NCBI GenBank assembly: GCA_031295385.1
Contig: JAUMOL010000033.1
Span: forward strand, 1 to 34,131
From: Collinsella sp.
GTDB taxonomy: Bacteria > Actinomycetota > Coriobacteriia > Coriobacteriales > Coriobacteriaceae
Direction: 5' to 3'
DNA: 34,131 nt
Part shown: positions 7,145 to 15,085 of the stretch, in pieces
Layout of the letters: each line of letters begins with the position of its first letter
Position numbering within the stretch: the first letter of the stretch is position 1
Made by a program: the position numbers and the translations under genes
The notes under the pieces: model-generated
Databases searched by the model: none
What the model was told of the DNA's origin: nothing
What the model saw: the letters and a program-made list of their open reading frames with translations, nothing else

Positions 7145-7156
7145 CCGGGACCGGCC

Positions 7157-8518
7157 CTAGACCGGCTTGACCTCCAGCTTTATCCCCTCGGCGCAGGAGT
7201 CGCCCAAAACATCCGAAAGGGCCCAGGTCGCATATAGCGGCAAATAGAGAACCGCTCCGTTGCGCTCAACGTTGCCTCTCGAGAAAACAATCCCGAGCCT
7301 TACGCCATATTCAGCCGTATCAAGCACATGACCGAGCGCAGCGTGCGCGTGGTAATAGGAGCCCGATTTAACCTCGATCGGAACAGCCGTCCCATCCGGT
7401 CCGTCGACCACAAAGTCCACTTCACCGCGCTTTTTTGTCTGATAGTAGTAAAGCTGGCGATTTTGGGCAGCCAGCTGCTGGGCCACCACGTTTTCGTAAA
7501 TGCCGCCCAGATTGGGCTCCTTGCTATCAAGATACGCCGCTTGGGCGACTCCAACGGGGTAGCGCGCCATCAACATGCCCGTATCCGATTGGTATAGCTT
7601 GAACTGCGATGGCCGTGCCGTCTTGAGCAGGGGCGACTTTGGCTCGGTTACGATATCGGCTTTGAGAGCAACGCCGGCATCGACAAGCCAGACAAAATCT
7701 CGCTGGTACTTCTCATAATGCGCCTTGGGGTCAATGGAATTGAGCACGAAACGCTTGTGTTCGCCCTCAAGCATAATGGGGAGCTGATCGTAGATGCTCT
7801 GCACCTGAAGGGCACGCCCGCTTGCATACTTGGAAATATCCCGTCGGTACTGTTCGTTGAGCTCTGACTGTAGCTGACGAACAGAGGCAAGGTCGCCCTG
7901 CGTGTCAAGGAAACGCTGCACGACCTCCGGCATTCCGCCGACAACGGTATAGGTCCTGAAGTTTGCCATCATCGCGTCATGAATGTAATCAGGAATGGGC
8001 CTCTCGCTGATACACGCGTTACGTATCGTTTGGCGAGCCCCCTCGCTCACCCCGGTTGCCCAGCAAAACTCCTCAAAATCGAGCGGGAACATCCTAAGCT
8101 CGTGGACATACCCCACGGGATAGGACCTGACGCCCTTGAACTGAGTCCCGAGCATTGACCCCGAAAACGCCCAGCGGCACCTCCCGTCCTCAACAAGGAA
8201 CTTTGCCATCGTCATGATGTCGGGGGCCTCTTGGACCTCATCGATAAACACGAGCGTTTTGCCTGGTGCAATCGACTTTCCCGAAAGAAGCGTCACCCTG
8301 CTGATGAAATCATCGGCATCCCGCGCCTCGAGAAGAGCATCTTTTGCCTGGCGATTTTCCATGAGGTTAAGCTCGATGTAGGTTGCATGGTTGGCTTTGC
8401 CAAATGCGCGAATCGAATAGCTTTTGCCAATCTGGCGAGAACCCGTAATGAATAAGGCCTTTTGCTCGGCAGACTTCAGCCAACGCTCCAGCTCTACCGC
8501 TATTTTCCTGCGCAGCAT
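7157..8518 (-). CDS. AAA-family ATPase with C-terminal DUF4143 domain
   Basis: A 453-residue protein of the widespread AAA_14/DUF4143 class. Walker A is GSRQIGKS (residues 26-33), Walker B is TLVFIDEVQEAP (near residue 90), then a sensor-like WAFSGSML. The C-terminal part has EVDFVVDG followed by VPIEVKSG, an E-V-D...E-V-K arrangement like PD-(D/E)XK nuclease folds. The cellular role of this class is not settled. The start at 8518 has GGGGAG 6-7 nt upstream. Base composition is visibly less GC-rich than its neighbours and its promoter region is AT-rich, so it may be a late arrival. It stands alone, flanked by repeat elements on both sides, with three 33-bp-spaced direct repeats in its promoter region. 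Confidence 0.88.
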   Translation of the reverse strand: MLRRKIAVELERWLKSAEQKALFITGSRQIGKSYSIRAFGKANHATYIELNLMENRQAKDALLEARDADDFISRVTLLSGKSIAPGKTLVFIDEVQEAPDIMTMAKFLVEDGRCRWAFSGSMLGTQFKGVRSYPVGYVHELRMFPLDFEEFCWATGVSEGARQTIRNACISERPIPDYIHDAMMANFRTYTVVGGMPEVVQRFLDTQGDLASVRQLQSELNEQYRRDISKYASGRALQVQSIYDQLPIMLEGEHKRFVLNSIDPKAHYEKYQRDFVWLVDAGVALKADIVTEPKSPLLKTARPSQFKLYQSDTGMLMARYPVGVAQAAYLDSKEPNLGGIYENVVAQQLAAQNRQLYYYQTKKRGEVDFVVDGPDGTAVPIEVKSGSYYHAHAALGHVLDTAEYGVRLGIVFSRGNVERNGAVLYLPLYATWALSDVLGDSCAEGIKLEVKPV

Positions 8519-8545
8519 AGGCTCTCCCCTCAGTGTCATCAAATT

Positions 8546-8627
8546 AAATGCAAAGTTTTATACGCTTGATTATCGATGAAACGCAAAATTTTTAGAACCT
8601 AAAATCGGATGAAATGCAGAGATTTGA
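8546..8627. promoter_or_regulatory. Three direct repeats spaced exactly 33 bp over the ATPase promoter
   Basis: AAATGCAAAGTTTTA (from 8546), AAACGCAAAATTTTTA (from 8579) and AAATGCAGAGATTTGA (from 8612) start 33 bp apart, about three helical turns. Repeats 2 and 3 are preceded by ATGA. They overlap a possible minus-strand promoter and look like a binding array for one protein. Confidence 0.5.
8557..8586 (-). promoter_or_regulatory. Likely promoter of the AAA ATPase gene
   Basis: On the minus strand TTGCGT (8586-8581), an 18-bp spacer and TATAAA (8562-8557) resemble a sigma-70-type promoter, about 40 bp before the ATPase start. It lies within the direct-repeat array. Confidence 0.45.
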
Positions 8628-8661
8628 GATTACAAGCACAATAGAAGGAACACCACCGGCG

Positions 8662-8694
8662 AATGTGACAAAAGAACTGTCCCTATGTCACATT
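8662..8694. repeat. Palindromic repeat family, copy 4 (diverged)
   Basis: AATGTGACA at the left and TGTCACATT at the right pair perfectly; the middle has diverged from the family (AAAGAACTGTCCCTA). It is 8 bp beyond the stop codon of the TIGR04076 gene. Confidence 0.75.
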
Positions 8695-8702
8695 GCGCTC
8701 AA

Positions 8703-9032
8703 CTACTCGTCGACGATCTCAGCAAGCCAGACGTTGAGGGTGTCGACCTCGGGACAGCAGAACTTTGCCGTGCCTGGCTCGTTGCCGGGCACGGTTCCGC
8801 CATAGCGCAGGATATCGATATAGGGAAATCCCACATGGCAGGCCATGGCGCACATCTTGCCGCGATCTCGGTCGAAGTCGAAGACGTCACCCGGCTTGTG
8901 CCCGTGATGGCAGCGGCATGTGCCCAGCTGGTCCACGCAGCTAATGCGAATACGTGGGCGCCTGCCGCGCGGGGCACCGAGCGGCTTGTTCTCGCCCGCC
9001 GCCTCGGTGCTGCTCTCGTCGGCGTTACTCAT
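8703..9032 (-). CDS. TIGR04076 family protein
   Basis: A 109-residue protein with the TIGR04076 features: a cysteine-rich middle (CVDQLGTCRCHHGHKPGD), ACHVGFPYIDILRYGG and a late CCPEVD. The many Cys/His residues suggest metal binding, but the family's function is not known. Its ATG at 9032 overlaps the end of the kinase gene by 8 bp (ATGAGTAA), so translation is probably coupled and the two proteins may act together. The first 28 residues are polar and rich in Glu and Arg, an addition to the conserved part. Confidence 0.85.
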   Translation of the reverse strand: MSNADESSTEAAGENKPLGAPRGRRPRIRISCVDQLGTCRCHHGHKPGDVFDFDRDRGKMCAMACHVGFPYIDILRYGGTVPGNEPGTAKFCCPEVDTLNVWLAEIVDE

Positions 9033-9849
9033 GGTCGATCACATCCAGGCAGGCCTCGATGGGAAGGCCGGCAGACTTGTCCTCTTGGTCGGCATTGCGC
9101 TCGATAAGCTCGGCCACCACGCGCATGGCATCGGACGTCGCGCGCTGAAGACTCCAACCTGCCATAACGCGGCCAACGAGCACCGCCGAGAACGTGTCGC
9201 CCGTGCCCGGGAAGTAGACCGGGATCAGGTCGAAGGGAATCGTGAAGTACTCCCCCGCCACATGGTCGTAACCGATGACGACATTCGCACCGTCGACCAC
9301 AGCGCTCGTAATGACCACCGACTTGGCGCCCAGGGCACGCACGGCATCCACAAGAGTGCGGCCCTCATCGGGCGTGATTTGCTCGGCAATGGGCGTATCG
9401 GTGAGCAGGCACGCCTCGGTGTAGTTTGGCACCGCATAGTCGGCGCACTCGAGCAGGCTGCGCATAAGACCGATCGTGGACTCGGGCACGCCGGCGTAGA
9501 GCTTGCCGTTGTCGCCCATGATGGGGTCGACGAACACCTTGGTACCCTTTTGCGCGCGACGGTGGCAGAAGTCCGAAATGATGCGCGTCTCTTCCTCGGT
9601 CACGATAAAGCCGGTCGAGATGGCGTCGAACTCAAAGCCGAGCTCCTCCCAGATGGCGAGGCTTTGGCGCACGTACTCCGTGGTGTCGTGGATGTAGAAC
9701 TTGGGATAGTTGAGCGTATCGGACACAAGTGCCGTCGGCAGGTTGTGGATGCGGTAGCCCATGTGCGACAGCACCGGCAGCATGGCGGAAAGCGCGACCT
9801 TGCCGTAGCCGCACATATCGTTGATCAGCAGCAGCTGAGTATTCTTCAT
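9025..9849 (-). CDS. pdxY: Pyridoxal/pyridoxamine kinase-like protein (PdxY/PdxK family)
   Basis: A 274-residue ribokinase-superfamily enzyme. Family signs: the N-terminal NDMCGYGKVAL, PTALVSDTLNYPKF, the metal/phosphate loop VDPIMGDNGKLY and the catalytic GTGDTFSAVLVG with the Asp base. Members phosphorylate pyridoxal, pyridoxine and pyridoxamine in the salvage route to PLP; some relatives phosphorylate hydroxymethylpyrimidine. The start at 9849 is preceded by GGGAGA with 6-7 nt spacing; an open frame continues 34 codons upstream without a ribosome site. The TIGR04076 gene follows with an 8-bp overlap. The gene is divergent from the marR operon across a 447-bp structured gap. Confidence 0.85.
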   Translation of the reverse strand: MKNTQLLLINDMCGYGKVALSAMLPVLSHMGYRIHNLPTALVSDTLNYPKFYIHDTTEYVRQSLAIWEELGFEFDAISTGFIVTEEETRIISDFCHRRAQKGTKVFVDPIMGDNGKLYAGVPESTIGLMRSLLECADYAVPNYTEACLLTDTPIAEQITPDEGRTLVDAVRALGAKSVVITSAVVDGANVVIGYDHVAGEYFTIPFDLIPVYFPGTGDTFSAVLVGRVMAGWSLQRATSDAMRVVAELIERNADQEDKSAGLPIEACLDVIDHE

Positions 9850-9974
9850 GAGGGTCTCCCTTGGTTCGGGCACGGCGCAGCAGCGCCACAGTGCGACTAA
9901 GTGTAGCGCAGGGGACGTTATGAGCGGTCGGTACGGTCGCGAAGAGCGCATTGTTGCGAAAAGGTTTCGGAAAA

Positions 9975-10005
9975 TGATCCCTTTTCCTCCGTCCCCAAGG
10001 GATCA
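9975..10005. other. Hairpin in the pdxY-marR gap
   Basis: TGATCCCTT (9975-9983) and AAGGGATCA (9997-10005) form a perfect 9-bp stem with a 13-nt loop. No U-tract follows on either strand. Confidence 0.4.
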
Positions 10006-10057
10006 CATGCACCGAAGCGGACCGTGGCGGAATCACAGGTTGAGGACGGACAGCGAA

Positions 10058-10153
10058 AGCGTTCCTAAGCGAGCAAGGTGACGTGAAAGAGGAGGGCATA
10101 GGCCTTGTGGCCATGCCCGACGATTGAACGTCAGATTGCCGCTTAGGAACGCT
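10058..10153. repeat. Nested inverted-repeat structure
   Basis: Outer arms AGCGTTCCTAAGCG (10058-10071) and its complement (10140-10153) pair over 14 bp. Inside, TGACGT (10079-10084) pairs with ACGTCA (10127-10132), and GGGCAT-A-GGCC / GGCC-ATGCCC (10094-10118) forms a third stem. It could be a folded RNA or a palindromic element; no known class was recognised. Confidence 0.6.
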
Positions 10154-10167
10154 TGCAGCGTCGAGCG

Positions 10168-10195
10168 GTTACGGCGTTTGGTAAAGCGCCGTAAC
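10168..10195 (+). other. Hairpin just upstream of the marR promoter
   Basis: GTTACGGCG (10168-10176) and CGCCGTAAC (10187-10195) form a perfect 9-bp stem with a 10-nt loop, followed by TTAATAAGTTT. It lies 17 bp before the -35 box and could insulate the promoter. Confidence 0.45.
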
Positions 10196-10212
10196 TTAAT
10201 AAGTTTGGTACC

Positions 10213-10241
10213 TTGACATTCATTTCTCATGCTCCTAGATT
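10213..10241 (+). promoter_or_regulatory. Promoter of the marR-ABC operon
   Basis: TTGACA (10213-10218), 17-bp spacer, TAGATT (10236-10241): a near-consensus sigma-70-type promoter. Transcription would start near 10248, within the operator. Confidence 0.8.
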
Positions 10242-10275
10242 GGTTAGGCACAAAACAATTCCACTACCTAACTAA
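10240..10275. promoter_or_regulatory. Probable MarR operator
   Basis: TTGGTTAGG (10240-10248) and CCTAACTAA (10267-10275) are inverted half-sites with one mismatch. They overlap the -10 box and start site, which suits autorepression by the MarR protein encoded next. AAAGGAG at 10278-10284 is the ribosome site, with an unusually long 12-nt gap to the ATG. Confidence 0.55.
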
Positions 10276-10296
10276 AGAAAGGAGCAACACTAATTC

Positions 10297-10803
10297 ATGT
10301 GCGATGAACCTCTTAACCTTTGTTCGCACGAGCCCGGCGGCGACCCGTCACAGCCGGCGGATGCACCCGAAGCGGTTAGCTCAGAAGACAAGCTTGCCAA
10401 GCGCATCCTCAATGGCCTGGGCTTTTGCGGCCATTACATGCATTTTCATGGCGGAGGCGTGTCCGGCAAGGCGCCCATCATCTGCCTGCTGGCCAAGCAA
10501 CCCGGCGGCGAGATGTCGCAGCAGGAACTCGGCATGCACTTTGACCTCAAGCCGGGGTCGCTTTCCGAGATCCTGTCCAAACTCGAGCTCAACGGCCTCA
10601 TCGAGCGCAGCCGTAACCCCAAGGATCGACGGCAGCTCACCATTCGCCTGACCGAAACCGGCCGGGAAAACGCCCGCATCGACCAGGCAGCCCGCATTCG
10701 CTTTAGAGAGCAGGCCTTTGGTGCCCTCACCCACGACGAGCGCGAGCAGCTCGCCGAAATGCTCGAGAAAATCCGTGTAACCTGGGAGGAACTGGATGAT
10801 TAA
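10297..10803 (+). CDS. MarR-family transcriptional regulator
   Basis: A 168-residue DNA-binding protein. A polar 30-residue start is followed by the winged helix-turn-helix: ICLLAKQPGGEMSQQELGMH, the recognition-helix stretch LKPGSLSEILSKLELNGLIE and the wing RSRNPKDRRQLTIRLTETGR. MarR proteins usually repress an adjacent exporter and release DNA on binding a small ligand. It is the first gene of the operon, and its stop overlaps the ATG of the first ABC gene by 8 bp, so translation is coupled. The inverted TTGGTTAGG sites over its own promoter fit autoregulation. The inducing ligand is unknown. Confidence 0.92.
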   Translation: MCDEPLNLCSHEPGGDPSQPADAPEAVSSEDKLAKRILNGLGFCGHYMHFHGGGVSGKAPIICLLAKQPGGEMSQQELGMHFDLKPGSLSEILSKLELNGLIERSRNPKDRRQLTIRLTETGRENARIDQAARIRFREQAFGALTHDEREQLAEMLEKIRVTWEELDD

Positions 10804-12640
10804 AACCCTCATGGGCAGCATCCGCGACTATATAAAAGTCACCGTTGCCACGCCGTTGCTCGTGCTTGGCGAGGTGCTCTGCGAGATGCTGATTCCATTT
10901 ATCACCGCCAACCTGATCGACGCCATCAAAGATGGCACCACCGTAGCTGAGATGCTTCCCACCGCGGGCTTTTTGGTGCTCATCGCGCTGACGTCGCTTG
11001 CTTTTGGCGCCGCTGCCGGCGTCACCTGCAGCCATGCAAGCTGCGGGTTCGCCAAGAACCTGCGTCACGACCTGTTCTACAAGATCCAGACGTTCAGCTT
11101 TGCCAACATCGATGAGTTCTCGAGCTCCTCGCTCGTCACGCGCCTGACCACCGATATCAACAACGTACAGCAGGCCTTTATGATGATCATCCGTATCGCC
11201 GTGCGCGCGCCGCTGGTCTTGATCTTCGCCTTTACCATGGCGTTTATCATGGGCGGCAGCGTCGCCATGGTCTACCTGGTCATCATTCCGCTGCTGGGCT
11301 TTGGACTGTTCTTTATCATCTTTAAGGTGCGCCCCATCTTCTCGCGCGTGTTCCACAAGTACGACGCCCTTAACGAGTCCGTCGAGGAAAACGTCACCGG
11401 CATGCGCGTGGTCAAGAGCTATGTGCGCGAAGACTTTGAGAAGGAGAAGTTCGCGACCGCCGCACGCGACGTCCAGATGGACTTCACCCGCGCCGAGAAG
11501 CTGCTCGCCTTTAACAACCCCATGATGAACATCTGCGTCAACGGCGCATTTGTCGTCATCATCTACCTGGGCTCCAAGCTCATCATCACGAGCCAGGGCA
11601 CGCTGTTCGACGTGGGCCAGCTCTCCTCGATCTTTACCTATGGTTTCCAGATCCTCATGAGCCTGATGCAGCTGTCGATGATCTTTGTCATGGTGACCAT
11701 GGCCGACGAATCGGCGCACCGCATTACCGAGGTGCTTGCTGCCGAGCCCACGATCGCCGATCCCGCCGAGCCCGTGCTCGAGGTGGCCGACGGTTCCATC
11801 GACTTTGACCACGTGAGCTTTAAGTACTCCGCGCATGCGAAGCGCCAGGCGCTCGACGATATCGACCTGCACATTAAGAGCGGCGAGACCATCGGCATCA
11901 TCGGCGGCACCGGCTCGGCCAAGTCCACGCTCGTAAACCTCATCGCCCGCCTGTACGACGCCACCGAGGGCACCGTGCGCGTGGGCGGCGTAGATGTGCG
12001 CGACTACGACTTGGACGCTCTGCGCCACCAGGTCGCCATGGTGCTGCAGAAAAACGTGCTGTTTAGCGGCACCATCGCCGAGAACCTGCGTTGGGGCGAC
12101 CCGAATGCCACCGACGAAGAGGTTCACGAGGCCGCGCACCTGGCCTGCGCCGACGAGTTTGTCGACGGCTTCCCCAAGGGCTATGACACCTGGATCGAAC
12201 AGGGCGGCTCCAATGTTTCCGGCGGTCAGAAGCAGCGCCTGTGCATTGCGCGTGCCCTGCTGCGTCGCCCCAAGATCTTGATCCTGGACGACTCCACCAG
12301 CGCCGTCGACACCAAGACCGACGCCAAGATTCGCGCAGGACTGGCAAGCTATCTGCCCAACACGACCAAGCTCATCATCGCCCAGCGCATTAGCTCCGTG
12401 CAGGACGCCGACCGCATCATCGTCATGGAGGGTGGCCACATCGCGCAGATCGGCAACCATGATGAGCTGCTTAAGACAAGCGAGATCTACCGAGAGACCT
12501 TTACCTCGCAGAACAAGATGTCTGCCGAGGGCGAGGAGAACGCCGGCGACGTCTCCGGCAACACGGCCACGGCGGCAGACAACACCGATACGACCGTAAC
12601 GCAAGCTCAGACCCAGGAAGGAGGCGAGGCACATGAGTAA
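10796..12640 (+). CDS. ABC exporter subunit A, transmembrane plus ATPase (degenerate site)
   Basis: A 614-residue half-transporter: six membrane segments (residues about 10-310), then a nucleotide-binding domain. Walker A is GGTGSAKST (370-378), the signature is NVSGGQKQR (near 473), Walker B is ILILDDS (494-500). The catalytic Glu after Walker B is Asp499, and the switch histidine is Gln530 (IIAQRISS). These changes mark the non-catalytic subunit of heterodimeric exporters such as BmrCD or TmrAB. The C-terminal tail is Ala/Thr/Asp-rich. Its start overlaps marR by 8 bp and its stop overlaps the next ABC gene by 8 bp, so the three proteins are coupled. Likely substrate: drugs or lipids, unproven. 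Confidence 0.92.
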   Translation: MIKTLMGSIRDYIKVTVATPLLVLGEVLCEMLIPFITANLIDAIKDGTTVAEMLPTAGFLVLIALTSLAFGAAAGVTCSHASCGFAKNLRHDLFYKIQTFSFANIDEFSSSSLVTRLTTDINNVQQAFMMIIRIAVRAPLVLIFAFTMAFIMGGSVAMVYLVIIPLLGFGLFFIIFKVRPIFSRVFHKYDALNESVEENVTGMRVVKSYVREDFEKEKFATAARDVQMDFTRAEKLLAFNNPMMNICVNGAFVVIIYLGSKLIITSQGTLFDVGQLSSIFTYGFQILMSLMQLSMIFVMVTMADESAHRITEVLAAEPTIADPAEPVLEVADGSIDFDHVSFKYSAHAKRQALDDIDLHIKSGETIGIIGGTGSAKSTLVNLIARLYDATEGTVRVGGVDVRDYDLDALRHQVAMVLQKNVLFSGTIAENLRWGDPNATDEEVHEAAHLACADEFVDGFPKGYDTWIEQGGSNVSGGQKQRLCIARALLRRPKILILDDSTSAVDTKTDAKIRAGLASYLPNTTKLIIAQRISSVQDADRIIVMEGGHIAQIGNHDELLKTSEIYRETFTSQNKMSAEGEENAGDVSGNTATAADNTDTTVTQAQTQEGGEAHE

Positions 12641-14552
12641 GGCAACGACCGCCGAGCGCGCGCTCAACCGCAAGGGCGGCACCATGTCGCGCCTCATCAA
12701 GACGCTCTTTGGCTTCTACCCCGTGCTTTTGCCCCTCGTCGTCCTCGGCGTGGTGCTCTGCGCCATCATCAACTCCATCGGCGCGACCTTCCTTCAGAGC
12801 GCCCTGCAGATTATTAGCGAATCGTGGCAGTCGGGCGATTGGGAAGCCGCAGAGCCCAAGATTGCACAGCTCGTGACCACCCTCGCCTGCATCTACGGCG
12901 TCGGCATCCTGTCCTCGCTCTTCTGGAACCGCGCCATGGCCATCGTCACGCAGGGCTCGCTGGAGAAGCTGCGCGAGAAGATGTTCAACCGCATGCAGGA
13001 CCTGCCGATCCGCTACTTCGACACGCACCAGCGCGGCGACATCATGAGCCACTACACAAACGACATCGACACGCTGCGCCAAATGATCAGCCAGTCGCTG
13101 CCCAACCTGCTCATGACGACCATCGTCATCGTCACGGTGTTCTTTATCATGCTGTACTACAGCGTTTGGATGTGCCTGGTCATTGTGGCAGGCGTCGCCT
13201 TTATGACCTTTATGACCAAGCTGCTCGGCTCCAACTCCGCGCGCTTCTTCATTGCGCAGCAGACCGAGCTCGGCGTTGTCGAGGGCCATATCGAGGAAGT
13301 CATGAACGGCCAGAAGGTCGTCAAGGCATTCTGCCACGAGTCTGCCGCCGAGGCCGATTTTGACGAGCGCAACGAAAAGCTCTTCGAGGTCTCGCAGAAG
13401 GCCAACATGTACGCCAACATCCTCATGCCTATCCTTATGAACCTGGGCAACCTGCTCTACGTGCTGGTCGCACTGGCAGGCGGCATTTTCCTGGCGCTGG
13501 GCGTGCCCAACCTGAGCATCTCGGGCATGGCGCTGTCCATCGCCGTCGTGGTGCCGTTCCTCAACATGACCAAGCAGTTCTGCGGACAGATCGGTCAGAT
13601 CTCGCAGCAGATCAACGCCGTGGTCATGGGCCTCGCCGGCGCCGACCGTATCTTTGAACTCATCGACGAGGAGCCCGAGGCCGACGAAGGCTATGTGACG
13701 CTCGTCAACGCGCAGGTGAACCCCGATACCTGGCAGCTCGAGGAGGCCGACCACCACACCGGCATGTGGGCATGGAAACATCCGCACCGCGCAACCGGCG
13801 AGATCGAGTACGTGCCGCTGCGCGGCGACCTGGTCATGGACAACGTCGACTTTGGCTACACGCCCGACCACGAGGTGCTGCACGGCGTGTCTGTGTTTGC
13901 CAAGCCGGGCCAGAAGGTCGCGTTTGTCGGCGCCACCGGTGCCGGTAAGACGACCATCACCAACCTCATCAACCGCTTCTACGACATCGCCGACGGCAAG
14001 ATTCGCTACGACGGCATCAACGTCAATAAGATTCGCAAGGCCGATCTGCGCCGCTCGCTGGGCGTGGTGCTGCAGGACGTGAACCTGTTCACCGGCACCG
14101 TGATGGATAACATCCGCTACGGCAACTTGGATGCCACCGACGAGGAGTGCATCGCGGCGGCCAAGCTCGCGGGCGCGGACGACTTTATCACCCGCCTGCC
14201 CGACGGCTACGACACGATGCTCACCGGCAACGGCGCCCAGCTGTCGCAAGGCCAGCGCCAGCTGATTTCGATTGCACGCGCTGCCGTCGCCGATCCGCCG
14301 GCGATGATCCTGGACGAGGCCACGAGCTCCATCGACACCCGCACCGAGGCTATCGTGCAAGCCGGCATGGACAAGCTTATGGAGGGCCGCACGACATTTG
14401 TCATCGCACACCGCCTGTCCACCGTGCGCAACTCCGACGCGATCATCTGCCTGGACCACGGCCGCATCATTGAGCGCGGCAACCACGACGAGTTGATCGC
14501 CAAGCGCGGGTATTACTACCAGCTCTATACCGGAGCGTTTGAGCTGGAGTAG
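12633..14552 (+). CDS. ABC exporter subunit B, transmembrane plus ATPase (catalytic)
   Basis: A 639-residue half-transporter and the partner of the preceding gene. Six membrane segments end near residue 330; an insert of about 40 residues (354-395) precedes the ATPase domain. Walker A is GATGAGKT (433-440), the signature is QLSQGQRQL, Walker B is AMILDEATSS with the catalytic Glu, and the H-loop is FVIAHRLSTV. So this subunit supplies the intact Walker B and H-loop, while subunit A is degenerate. The ATG at 12633 overlaps the previous stop in ATGAGTAA. A strong intrinsic terminator follows at 14680-14714. Confidence 0.93.
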   Translation: MSKATTAERALNRKGGTMSRLIKTLFGFYPVLLPLVVLGVVLCAIINSIGATFLQSALQIISESWQSGDWEAAEPKIAQLVTTLACIYGVGILSSLFWNRAMAIVTQGSLEKLREKMFNRMQDLPIRYFDTHQRGDIMSHYTNDIDTLRQMISQSLPNLLMTTIVIVTVFFIMLYYSVWMCLVIVAGVAFMTFMTKLLGSNSARFFIAQQTELGVVEGHIEEVMNGQKVVKAFCHESAAEADFDERNEKLFEVSQKANMYANILMPILMNLGNLLYVLVALAGGIFLALGVPNLSISGMALSIAVVVPFLNMTKQFCGQIGQISQQINAVVMGLAGADRIFELIDEEPEADEGYVTLVNAQVNPDTWQLEEADHHTGMWAWKHPHRATGEIEYVPLRGDLVMDNVDFGYTPDHEVLHGVSVFAKPGQKVAFVGATGAGKTTITNLINRFYDIADGKIRYDGINVNKIRKADLRRSLGVVLQDVNLFTGTVMDNIRYGNLDATDEECIAAAKLAGADDFITRLPDGYDTMLTGNGAQLSQGQRQLISIARAAVADPPAMILDEATSSIDTRTEAIVQAGMDKLMEGRTTFVIAHRLSTVRNSDAIICLDHGRIIERGNHDELIAKRGYYYQLYTGAFELE

Positions 14553-14563
14553 TTCGGCTCGCC

Positions 14564-14645
14564 GAGATGGCCGATTTGCCGCTCATTCGTCGGGCATGAC
14601 CCTAAGGTCAATGCCCTCCTCTTTCGGGGCAAATCGGCTCATCTC
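14564..14645. repeat. Nested inverted repeat after the ABC operon
   Basis: GAGATGGCCGATTTGC (14564-14579) pairs with GCAAATCGGCTCATCTC (14629-14645) with one bulged base. Inside, GGGCATGACC and GGTCAATGCCC (14592-14616) form a second stem. No U-run follows. Confidence 0.65.
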
Positions 14646-14679
14646 AACGACCCAAACACAATGCACCGCAACGAATAAA

Positions 14680-14714
14680 GCCTCCGCAGCCACACGAGCT
14701 GCGGAGGCTTTTTT
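14680..14714 (+). terminator. Intrinsic terminator of the marR-ABC operon
   Basis: GCCTCCGCAGC (14680-14690), 7-nt loop, GCTGCGGAGGC (14698-14708), then TTTTTT: a textbook rho-independent terminator 128 bp behind the second ABC gene. Confidence 0.93.
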
Positions 14715-14724
14715 CATGCCGGCC

Positions 14725-14895
14725 GGAAACCGTATCCCACTTTTCGGGCCCAAAATGGGATGCCGTTTCCCGCTGGACCCCCTCCGGGAAACGGCATCCC
14801 ATTTCAAGGGAGTAAACCGGGATGTGATTTCCCCTAACGGCACCTTTGGGAAGCCGCATCCCACTCTAGACGCACAAAACGGGATGAGCTTTCCC
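14725..14895. repeat. Array of six alternating inverted ~19-bp units
   Basis: A unit resembling GGGAAACGGCATCCCATTT occurs six times in alternating orientation: forward at 14725, 14786 and 14848; reverse ending at 14770, 14834 and 14895. Successive pairs form three hairpins (14725-14770, 14786-14834, 14848-14895). The inner and outer bases differ between pairs, yet pairing is largely kept. It is not a CRISPR array (alternating orientation, no uniform spacers). Confidence 0.8.
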
Positions 14896-15085
14896 ATGGT
14901 GATCCAAGACCAGAAGCATGTCCGATAGCGCGGCCAGGTCAAGAACAACAAGGCAAGCGTCACGCCAATTTGGACGAGCGTCTGCTGCAGTTTGAGGCTG
15001 CTGGCCCATATGGTAGAGTTAACCACCCATGAATTTCAGCACACTGCGTGCTACCTGTTCTTTTGTCATTTAGGGGAGTGAACTT

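Larger units (their letters stand above)
9850..10296. other. Gene-free divergent region with several stem-loops
   Basis: No convincing gene is present in these 447 bases. They hold a 9-bp hairpin (9975-10005), a large nested stem-loop (10058-10153), a 9-bp hairpin (10168-10195), and the marR promoter and operator. The stem-loops fit no riboswitch or tRNA that I recognise. Confidence 0.7.
14553..15085. other. Gene-free stretch rich in inverted repeats
   Basis: These 533 bases hold no convincing gene. From left to right: a nested inverted repeat (14564-14645), the ABC operon terminator (14680-14714), an array of six alternating inverted units (14725-14895), and about 190 bases before the GGDEF gene in which only weak promoter-like sequences near TATGGT (15008) were seen. 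Confidence 0.75.

Noticed and set aside
10058..10195. tRNA or known riboswitch before marR
   Set aside because: The stems do not form a cloverleaf, there is no CCA-type end or T-loop sequence, and the element lies upstream of the promoter, so it is not in the marR leader.
14725..14895. CRISPR array
   Set aside because: Units alternate in orientation, differ in sequence, and are not separated by equal unique spacers; no cas genes nearby.
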